NCBI RefSeq assembly: GCF_001761485.1
Contig: NC_090772.1
Location: 1,548,501 to 1,612,500 of the forward strand
DNA length: 64,000 nucleotides
Direction: 5' to 3'
DNA from: Yarrowia lipolytica
Lineage: Eukaryota > Ascomycota > Dipodascomycetes > Dipodascales
Made by a program: the position numbers and the translations under genes. Shown here piece after piece: positions 56,601-64,000 of the stretch. The notes under the pieces were generated by a model. It saw only the letters and a list, made by a program, of their open reading frames with translations, ran no database searches and was not told the origin of the DNA. The first letter of the stretch is position 1, and every line of letters starts with the position of its first letter.

Positions 56601-57950
56601 ATCATGTACAACAACGGTGTGTCTCATCTGACTGCCCGAGATGATCTCAACGGTGTCCACAAGATCATGCAGTGGCTGTCATACATCCCTGCTTCTCGAG
56701 GTCTTCCAGTGCCTGTTCTCCCTCACAAGACCGATGTGTGGGATCGAGACGTGACGTTCCAGCCTGTCCGAGGCGAGCAGTACGATGTTAGATGGCTTAT
56801 TTCTGGCCGAACTCTCGAGGATGGTGCTTTCGAGTCTGGTCTCTTTGACAAGGACTCTTTCCAGGAGACTCTGTCTGGCTGGGCCAAGGGTGTTGTTGTT
56901 GGTCGAGCTCGTCTTGGCGGCATTCCCTTCGGTGTCATTGGTGTCGAGACTGCGACCGTCGACAATACTACCCCTGCCGATCCCGCCAACCCGGACTCTA
57001 TTGAGATGAGCACCTCTGAAGCCGGCCAGGTTTGGTACCCCAACTCGGCCTTCAAGACCTCTCAGGCCATCAACGACTTCAACCATGGTGAGGCGCTTCC
57101 TCTCATGATTCTTGCTAACTGGCGAGGCTTTTCTGGTGGTCAGCGAGACATGTACAATGAGGTTCTCAAGTACGGATCTTTCATTGTTGATGCTCTGGTT
57201 GACTACAAGCAGCCCATCATGGTGTACATCCCTCCCACCGGTGAGCTGCGAGGTGGTTCTTGGGTTGTGGTTGACCCCACCATCAACTCGGACATGATGG
57301 AGATGTACGCTGACGTCGAGTCTCGAGGTGGTGTGCTGGAGCCCGAGGGAATGGTCGGTATCAAGTACCGACGAGACAAGCTACTGGACACCATGGCTCG
57401 TCTGGATCCCGAGTACTCCTCTCTCAAGAAGCAGCTTGAGGAGTCTCCCGATTCTGAGGAGCTCAAGGTCAAGCTCAGCGTGCGAGAGAAGTCTCTCATG
57501 CCCATCTACCAGCAGATCTCCGTGCAGTTTGCCGACTTGCATGACCGAGCTGGCCGAATGGAGGCCAAGGGTGTCATTCGTGAGGCTCTTGTGTGGAAGG
57601 ATGCTCGTCGATTCTTCTTCTGGCGAATCCGACGACGATTAGTCGAGGAGTACCTCATTACCAAGATCAATAGCATTCTGCCCTCTTGCACTCGGCTTGA
57701 GTGTCTGGCTCGAATCAAGTCGTGGAAGCCTGCCACTCTTGATCAGGGCTCTGACCGGGGTGTTGCCGAGTGGTTTGACGAGAACTCTGATGCCGTCTCT
57801 GCTCGACTCAGCGAGCTCAAGAAGGACGCTTCTGCCCAGTCGTTTGCTTCTCAACTGAGAAAGGACCGACAGGGTACTCTCCAGGGCATGAAGCAGGCTC
57901 TCGCTTCTCTTTCTGAGGCTGAGCGGGCTGAGCTGCTCAAGGGGTTGTGA
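50681..57950 (+). CDS. ACC1: acetyl-CoA carboxylase
   Basis: Three exons, 50681-50721, 50828-50993 and 51357-57950, give 2,266 residues, the length known for Yarrowia Acc1. Both introns start GTGAGT and end ACTAACCCAG. Domains are biotin carboxylase (about 60-570, with the ATP-loop GGGGKGIRK near 264), the biotin carrier with VMKMYM and biotinyl Lys743, the central domain, and carboxyltransferase (about 1480-2200). It makes malonyl-CoA from acetyl-CoA, bicarbonate and ATP, the committed step of fatty-acid synthesis. SVSRADSVSDF around Ser1178 matches the Snf1-kinase consensus and the yeast Ser1157 site. The N-terminus MRLQLRTLTRRFFS resembles a mitochondrial presequence, and a second in-frame ATG at 50829 (MASGSSTPDV) would give the cytosolic form. 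Codon usage is highly biased, as expected of an abundant enzyme. Confidence 0.98.
50722..50827 (+). other. intron 1 of ACC1
   Basis: 106 nt with donor GTGAGT and acceptor ACTAACCCAG. It separates the presequence-like first exon from the ATG at 50829, which lies one base after the 3' splice site. Confidence 0.95.
50994..51356 (+). other. intron 2 of ACC1
   Basis: 363 nt with donor GTGAGT and acceptor TTACTAACCCAG, phase 0. It joins HTVINK to VLIANNGIAA. Confidence 0.96.
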
Positions 57951-58170
57951 GATGATAAGGAAAAAAGTGAAGGATTTTGTTTAATTAATTGATTGATGTG
58001 TTTTAGGATTGTTGTTGGTGTAGGTGGTGGTATGTGAGCGAGAGAAGAGTGATCTACTCGTGGTGTACAGCGGTATCGCGACCAGACTACAACTATAGTC
58101 ACTTGTTCTGTTTACTACTTGTAGCTACGTAAATGTCCCTAATGTATATCAATGTATGTTATTTTTCAAC
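57951..58170. other. short convergent spacer between ACC1 and RNT1
   Basis: 220 bp holding both 3' untranslated regions. No gene was seen. Confidence 0.6.
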
Positions 58171-59574
58171 CTACTTGAATCTCTTTCTCAGCTTGTCAGC
58201 TTGAGAGGTTCGGAGTCCGGAAAACTTGTCCATGGCCGGAGTGTTATCAAGAGCAGCCATGGCAGCTCGAGCTCCAGCCTCCACGAGGTTCTTGCCCTTG
58301 CCGGTGCCGAGAATCTCGGTGCCCATGGAGCACGTGACGGTATGCATGACGGATCCATCTGGGTATTTTTCTTCGTTGACCACGTTGTAGACGGGCGCCA
58401 GAGAAGCCGAGCCAATGAGAATATACAGCCGATTCTTGGCGGTTCCGTCAAAGGGTTTCTTCATGCCGTGCTGCTGTTCAGCCATGGACGAAATGGAGCC
58501 TCCCTCCTGTCTAATGGCATCCAGAAGAGGCTGGGCCAGTTCATAAACCCACTTGGTAAGAACAGCTTCTCCGTCAGCTCCATAAGACAGGTAGACACCC
58601 GCCACGTAGGCCTCAAACAGATCTGCGACAATCTTACGTCCACAGAGAGCCTCGTCAATCTTGGGTTTCACCTCCAGGCTCTTGTACCACTTTTCGTACT
58701 CGGCCGCGTAGCCTCCGGGGAATGTGTATTTGACGAGCCACATGTTAGCGTCTGCGCCCAGAGTTCGAGGACTGAGAATGGAAACAGTGAGAATATGCAG
58801 TTGTTCGGGTGACAGCACGGATGACGCCACTCGCAGCTTGGAAGGGAAGCCGTAGATGGCTGCCCATCGACACAGAACAATGTTGGCAATCACCTGGCCT
58901 CTCAGGAACGACAGATGAGACTGGTCGTCTCCAGGAAAGACATCGTAGATGATCTTGGTGAGAATGTTGTTGACAATGGAGTCACCGACAAACTCGAGTC
59001 GCTCGTAGGAGAAGTTTCCCGTCTGGTCATACCCGGCCTTGGTGGCCGTCTTATGAACCTCAGAAGCAGTCCCCGTGTCTCCTAGCAGCATGGATCTGTG
59101 TGTAAACACTCGTTTAAACAGCATTCCGTCCTTGATCTCGGGAATCAGAGGAGGCCAGCTCTTGCCCCTGTACTCCACGGTCATCAGAGGCTTCAATATC
59201 GACGAGGGGGTGTATCTGACGCTGGGGGCAGATATACTGCTGACCTCCTGTCGTACCGCCGTTTCCTGGCCCAGGATCCGGCTCAGAATCGCCGAGCCGC
59301 CCTTCTCGTAAATGTCTCTGATTTCCACACCCAATTCACTCTTGGGGTTTTCCAGCAGCGCCAGATCCATCTTCTTCCTGCTCTGAATGGTCTTTTGAAA
59401 CACCTCCACGGTCGGTGCCACCTTGATGATTTTCTGGAGGGTTTTTTGCAGCTTATCGACCTGTTTGATCAGCTTTTCCGCGTCCTGCTCGCTGTAGACA
59501 ACGCCATCCTCGCTGCTTTTGCTCTTCTTGGTCTCTGCGGGACCAGACTCCGAGTTTCGACGCTTTTCGCCCAT
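58171..59574 (-). CDS. RNT1: RNase III, Rnt1-type
   Basis: 467 residues in one exon, against about 471 for yeast Rnt1. An N-terminal helical domain (about 30-110) precedes the catalytic domain with the RNase III signature YERLEFVGDS (190-199) and the second metal-binding motif KIVADLFEAYVAG with Asp318 and Glu321. A double-stranded RNA-binding domain follows at about 378-445 (KNRLYILIGSASLAPVYN; GKGKNLVEAGARAAMAAL). The basic tail KLRKRFK may be a nuclear signal. Rnt1 cleaves stem-loops in pre-rRNA 3' external spacer, snRNA and snoRNA precursors in the nucleus, and all catalytic acidic residues are present. It converges on ACC1, 220 bp away. There is no PAZ or helicase domain, so it is not a canonical Dicer. 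Confidence 0.93.
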   Translation of the reverse strand: MGEKRRNSESGPAETKKSKSSEDGVVYSEQDAEKLIKQVDKLQKTLQKIIKVAPTVEVFQKTIQSRKKMDLALLENPKSELGVEIRDIYEKGGSAILSRILGQETAVRQEVSSISAPSVRYTPSSILKPLMTVEYRGKSWPPLIPEIKDGMLFKRVFTHRSMLLGDTGTASEVHKTATKAGYDQTGNFSYERLEFVGDSIVNNILTKIIYDVFPGDDQSHLSFLRGQVIANIVLCRWAAIYGFPSKLRVASSVLSPEQLHILTVSILSPRTLGADANMWLVKYTFPGGYAAEYEKWYKSLEVKPKIDEALCGRKIVADLFEAYVAGVYLSYGADGEAVLTKWVYELAQPLLDAIRQEGGSISSMAEQQHGMKKPFDGTAKNRLYILIGSASLAPVYNVVNEEKYPDGSVMHTVTCSMGTEILGTGKGKNLVEAGARAAMAALDNTPAMDKFSGLRTSQADKLRKRFK

Positions 59575-60479
59575 GTCGGTATAAGTAGAAAATGTGCAGA
59601 AATAAATTGCAAGAAGGTTACTACGAAGCCTAAATTATGCACGGGTGAATGGCGATGGATGCAAATTTATGCGGCAGTTTTGAGGCGAAGAGACGGTATT
59701 TTTGAGTAATAATTGTTCAGAAATCGGTAGAGGAAAACAATGACTACAAAATTGTATTTTTAATTTTGTAATTAAACCAATTATGAGGTCTGTTTAGTGT
59801 TGTGTATGAGCTAACTATAATGCAAGTAAATGTAATGAAAGTACTAACTAATATAACCCATTGTAGAGGGGAGATCAAGAGAGGTCGAGAGAGATCGAGA
59901 GAGGTCGAGAAATCTCCGGGAGTTTTCAATCTTGTTCAATACCAGCGAGAATTTTGAAGAAACATATTTCCGCAAAGTATAGAGTCTCTCATTATCGATA
60001 TGCGTGTCTCTTCTTCTCCTGTTAATGGGCTAATCTATATATAGCGTCACTGACCTCGAGGAATTCGAAGGAAATACGGATACCAGACTCATTGTCGTGT
60101 ATCCAAGCACATCATGTAGTTATATCAAGACAAAAGATCTATTGTATGTACCATCAGAGCATAGATCTTTTGTGCGGAGATCCCCAAAGACGATCTAATC
60201 CATACGTCAACATACTCCAACATCATGGTCACATTTCTCTTCTGCAATAGCGGTTCCACTCAAAAAACATTAGTTCAAATAGATCACTATAGGACCATTT
60301 CACTTGAAGACTCCGTCTCTCTCTTTCACGTCAGCACACCAGTTCTTGTATTGATAAGTAGCTTAGTATCTCTGTCTGGTATATAACTCGCGGCAGGCTT
60401 TTCTGCCACTGTAATGTATGGGATGGAGTCATATTCAGATGATATTCAAGTGTCTTAACATTAATACCATGTCTATAGC
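59575..60479. other. intergenic region
   Basis: The promoter side of RNT1, then a GAGATCGAGAGAGGTCGAGA-type repeat at 59,870-59,920. No gene is supported. A weak plus-strand frame from 60418 leads into the reductase relic. Confidence 0.5.
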
Positions 60480-61205
60480 CCTATCGTCTATATCTACAAG
60501 TCCGGACAACTGGTTTTTGAGACGGTTTCCGACGTTTGATCTGAAGAGGGTTCAAGACTCGGTTTCAAAAGCATCAAATACGTGCTCCATACCGCCTCTC
60601 CTTCACCTTTCAATGTCGAGGACCCCGTCAAGGATCTACTGAGCCTTCCGTCAACAGAACTCTGACTGTTCTCAATGTCGTCATCGTCAAGCAATACCTA
60701 CGCTTCCCACGTGGAAATCACCTCATCGTTCGCAGCCATGCTCAACAAGAACGAGGCTAACGATTATTCCTCCTTGGCAACCGAGGAGTCGTGGATTCCC
60801 GTGGCATGGGGAGAAGCTTCTCATAAGGACAACGCTTTTGTATCCTACATGGGCTCCAAGAAGTATGCAGAGAAGGTGGCCTGGAGATTCATAAAGTCTG
60901 AGAAGCCCTCGTTTGGCCTTACCACCGTCAACCCCGGCTGCGTGTTTGGTAGTGGTATTGCTCTAGACGCGAAGTCTCCCAACTCCACCACTAATGGGAC
61001 CATCATTCAGGGTCACTTGTCTACCACACCCGGGCAAGATACGTCCGAGGGTCAGAGCTCATGTGTCTGCCATCGCCAGAACCTCGAAAACCAGCGACTT
61101 ATGCCGTGTGTCTCCAAATTGTGCAACCAGGATTTGCGGGATACAGTAAACAAAGAGGTTCCCGATCTCAAGGGCAAGACAATGAGTAAACCCGAAAGGA
61201 GCTAG
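60480..61205 (+). pseudogene. broken GRE2-like aldehyde/ketone reductase (extended SDR)
   Basis: Pieces in order match the Gre2/methylglyoxal-reductase family. They are SIKYVLHTASPSPFNVEDPV followed by KDLLSLPSTEL (about 60,570-60,662), then in a different frame EITSSFAAMLNK (about 60,717), SWIPVAWGEAS, YMGSKKYAEKVAWRFI with the catalytic Tyr-x3-Lys (about 60,846-60,893), FGLTTVNPGCVFG, RAHVSAIARTS in yet another frame (about 61,049), and LCNQDLRDTVNKEVPDLKGK near the end. The N-terminal NAD(P)-binding GxxGxxG segment is missing, and at least two frameshifts and one stop are present. An intact gene of about 340 codons is implied for the ancestor. Confidence 0.85.
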
Positions 61206-62447
61206 ACTATGATTGGGTTAGTTTAGACAAGACTGTGAAGGATTTTGTCGAGGATTTTGTCGAGGATTTTGTCGAGCAGTGGCTGTCGTTTCAGGTCTGA
61301 GTGGCCCCGAAGCATTGAGAGTAGAGCTCGAAGAACCAGACCCATCGCCGCATACAAGTGTACTTAACGGATTGCTCCAGCATTCGAAACCGCTGAATTG
61401 GGAACCACGAAAGCATCTTCAATGACCTCTTCTACAGTAAAAAAGTGTCATTTTACATCATATCTTGTCCACAACTCATATGAATTAACGAAAAGCTCGT
61501 CGCAATCCCACCTCCCTGAACATGTCTTTCAAGGTTGCTTATCTGCCACCATTCGTTTATCGAGCTCGCTGTAAGCCGAATTGTCCCAGAAAGATTTATA
61601 ATCCGAGTCCTCAATCTCTGCTTTGATCCACCCAGTCTGTATTCCATGTCTTTTTCTCTTTTCCAACTCCCATTACGATCCTACCTCTTTGCTCTTGGAT
61701 CCATGCTGAGAGACGCCTCCTTCACGGATCAGAGATCAGACCTCAGTACCACTACAGTACATACTGTACCCGCATCAACTCGTCCAGACACAGACTACAA
61801 TACTTGTAGGAGTACTCCATCTCCTATCACTCCAATGAGATGACTTCAACCAGTCAGTCAGAGGTTCTTCGGGACTACTGGCAGTCGGAGTGACAAACAC
61901 TGTTTCCCGGTACATATAACAGACCTAGATCAGACTCGATAACATCTCCTGTACATCCCTGGAGAATCTCCGTTCAATGCGTGCAAGTGCCTCCTTTCTT
62001 TGGATAAAATCACAAGCGTCGCAAGTGCACCCACTACTCACGTGACATGAAAAATTCACTCTTCCCTGAGTTTAATAATCGACATGGGGCGTAGAAAGGG
62101 GGGTAGAGTGACTATCTGGAGAAGCACAACGAAATAGTCACTTTATTCCAAGAGCTTTTCCTTTTACCAAGCCCCTGGTTCATCATGTTCATCATGGGTG
62201 CAATTTTTTTCGCACGAGTGTGCATTTTTTTTGGGAGTACGTAATTTATGCATTAATATCACGGACAGGAATCGAACCCACGGTCACCGAATTATTGAGT
62301 TGTCACATGACATTGGGTCCCAAACAGGAAAGACAGTCACTTTTCACATTAAGGTTCTGGCACTCACGACTCGCGGGGACTCTCACTCTGCAAAAGGTTC
62401 CATTTCTCACTTTTGAAGTCACGACAGCCTCGAACCGTACGACCAAA
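61206..62447. other. intergenic region upstream of RPS10
   Basis: It contains a 12-bp tandem repeat (GAGGATTTTGTC, three copies, 61238-61276) and a T-arm-like sequence near 62266-62277. The promoter of RPS10 should lie in its last few hundred bases. No gene is supported. Confidence 0.5.
61238..61276. repeat. 12-bp tandem repeat, three copies
   Basis: The unit is GAGGATTTTGTC, the first copy beginning GAAG. It lies just after the reductase relic. Confidence 0.85.
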
Positions 62448-63151
62448 ATGTTGATTCCCAAGGAAGACCGAAAGAAGATCCACCAGTACCTTTTCCAGCG
62501 TGAGTAGAGAGCGAGCGGGATTTCGAAATTACACGACCGATATGGAGGACATGACTGACGACTTGTGGATGGATGGGACGACCTTTGATTTGCTGTGAAC
62601 AGACAGCATACGACGACGCATAATGCAACGACCAATCTGTGGTAAAAGGGAGGAGCGATCAAAGTGAAGGAAGCCCGAATCAGTCACAGTCGCTGTCAGA
62701 AACACCCTCCATCAATGAACATGTGGATGGTTCCGTCTTGCAACACTTTTTTGCAATTCAAGCAGAAACAAGTTACTAACCATCAGAGGGCGTCTGTGTC
62801 GCTAAGAAGGACTTTAACCAGCCCAAGCACGAGGACATTGACACCAAGAACCTTTACGTCATCAAGGCTCTCCAGTCTCTGACCTCTAAGGGCTTCGTCA
62901 AGACCCAGTTCTCTTGGCAGTACTACTACTACACCCTCACCGACGAGGGTGTTGAGTACCTCCGAGAGTACCTCCACCTTCCCGAGGGTGTTGTTCCCGA
63001 GACCCACAAGAAGACTGCCCGAGAGGAGACTGCTTCTCAGGGCCGAGGTGGCCGACCCGAGCGAGGTCCCCGACGACAGGAGGGTGAGTACCGACGATAC
63101 AACTCCAACAAGGAGTCTGCTCCCGGTAACTACCAGCCTTCTTTCCAGTAA
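62448..63151 (+). CDS. RPS10: ribosomal protein S10 (eS10)
   Basis: Exon 1 is 62448-62499 and exon 2 is 62787-63151, giving 138 residues. The intron starts GTGAGT and ends TACTAACCATCAG. Exon 1 encodes MLIPKEDRKKIHQYLFQ. Exon 2 continues GVCVAKKDFNQPKHEDIDTK, ALQSLTSKGFVKTQFSWQYY, YYTLTDEGVEYLREYLHLPE, and an Arg/Gly-rich tail with RGGRPERGPRRQEGEYRRYN. This is the winged-helix eS10 protein of the 40S subunit head, near the mRNA entry site. The codon at the splice junction reads CAG (Gln18), where most eS10 proteins have Glu. Strong codon bias fits high expression. Confidence 0.96.
62500..62786 (+). other. intron of RPS10
   Basis: 287 nt with donor GTGAGT and branch point TACTAAC, acceptor CAG at 62784-62786, phase 1. 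Confidence 0.95.
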
Positions 63152-64000
63152 ATGGGAGGATATATAAAAATGTATTATTCATGTTGAGAATTTGTACAGT
63201 ACACCCTACAAGTAATCCAACCGTGTATGACTGTGTTCAGGGGTTGGGTTGGACAGCTTTTTTGCATCTCATCATAATGATCCCTGGAGACTGTTGACTT
63301 AACATCTGATGTCGAGCTGAGAGCCCCAGTCCTTAGCCGTATTTGTGGCATCCCAGCTCGCAGATGAATCACTGATGAGTACAGGATGGCACATCTGGGG
63401 TTCATATAGACATTCAGAACATCACGGTACAGTATGTAGTATCAAACGCCACTCTCATGAGATTCTCTGTCTGTTTATTATCTTCCCACAGAGATGTGAT
63501 AGCACCGTCCTCTTCCCCTAGGGTTCTTTGGCTGATCTATGTCATCAGTGGCCCATTATTATCTCGTCACAAACATTCCCTGACTCTCTGGTCTTCTAGG
63601 GCCGATGGATGCGGATTAAGAGAACAGATGGAGGCAAGTTTTGACGATAACTAGATCTTCACAGACAGGTATTTGGGGGAAGGTTGTGCTACAAGTATTT
63701 GTAGTCGGCTCCTGGACTTGCCAGATCCACTGCTGACTGTCTACTTGTAGTTGCGGTTGAATAGGAAAAAAAAGGAACACTACCGACGAACATTTTGAGA
63801 CGACATTTTGAGACGACATTTTGAGACGACATGCGCGATTGTTTTGATATAAGTACTTGTACAAGGTTGAATTCCTCCTTCTGACTGGATTCAACAAGTT
63901 TCAACAGTCTCGCAAGTCTCTTTATCAGTACAGAGCTGTTCCAATTGCCATACGGCAGTTAGACCACTCATATCGGACGTGGGAAGTAAACGCCGAAAAC
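63152..64000. other. intergenic region at the right edge
   Basis: The 3' flank of RPS10, then no supported gene. It includes a GTACAGTATGTAGTA-type motif near 63427 and the 13-bp repeat at 63788-63832. Confidence 0.5.
63788..63832. repeat. 13-bp tandem repeat, three copies
   Basis: The unit is CATTTTGAGACGA, with copies starting at 63791, 63804 and 63817, followed directly by CATGCGCGATT. Confidence 0.85.

Noticed and set aside
52983-56660. Long minus-strand frames (399 and 410 codons) opposite ACC1
   Set aside because: They are mirror frames produced by the strong codon bias of ACC1, with no motifs or promoter.
58156-58812. A 218-codon plus-strand frame opposite RNT1
   Set aside because: It is antisense to the well-supported RNase III gene and has no recognisable features.

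Overview
The window is nuclear DNA of a budding yeast, almost certainly Yarrowia lipolytica. The evidence is a 2,266-residue acetyl-CoA carboxylase with two short 5'-proximal introns, introns that all begin GTGAGT with the branch point lying almost on the 3' splice site, a tRNA joined directly to a 5S rRNA gene, and expanded gene families (formate dehydrogenase, secreted aspartic protease, OPT transporter) of the kind known from this species. No plasmid, prophage, CRISPR array or recognisable LTR element was seen.

Layout, left to right. Positions 1-424 (-) hold the 5' part of an LSM12-like gene running off the left edge. 887-2716 (+) is a lineage-type F-box-like protein. 3652-8000 is a graveyard: a broken formate dehydrogenase copy (-) and two unidentified decayed coding stretches (+). 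9202-12576 (-) is a large GPI-type cell-surface protein made of two minisatellite-coded repeat arrays. 12.6-20.2 kb is nearly gene-free apart from a tRNA-Gly(GCC)-5S rRNA dicistronic unit (16370-16564) and a small glycine-rich protein (-). HAT1 and an oligopeptide transporter follow (+). 25.75-26.63 kb is a broken aspartic protease. 27506-29107 (-) is a PAP2-type lipid phosphatase with an unusual cysteine-rich tail. 31119-32148 (-) is an unrecognised two-exon gene, and 33889-35721 (-) is an eisosome PIL1/LSP1 gene with a 900-nt intron. 35.7-43.1 kb is a 7-kb gene desert full of short tandem repeats. A second aspartic-protease relic (~43.1-43.96 kb), gamma-glutamyltransferase (-), histone H4 (+), ACC1 (+), RNase III RNT1 (-), a broken GRE2-like reductase (+) and ribosomal protein RPS10 (+) complete the window.

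The genes do not form one pathway. They are mostly housekeeping genes (chromatin, lipid synthesis, rRNA processing, translation) set among long intergenic spacers, decayed duplicates of expanded families and many 12-30 bp minisatellites. The density is about one intact gene per 5 kb. The observations most worth follow-up are the mitochondrial-presequence-like N-terminus of ACC1 combined with a well-placed second start codon, the Cys-rich tail on the lipid phosphatase, the dense N-glycosylation sequon array of the surface protein, and the dicistronic tRNA-5S gene.
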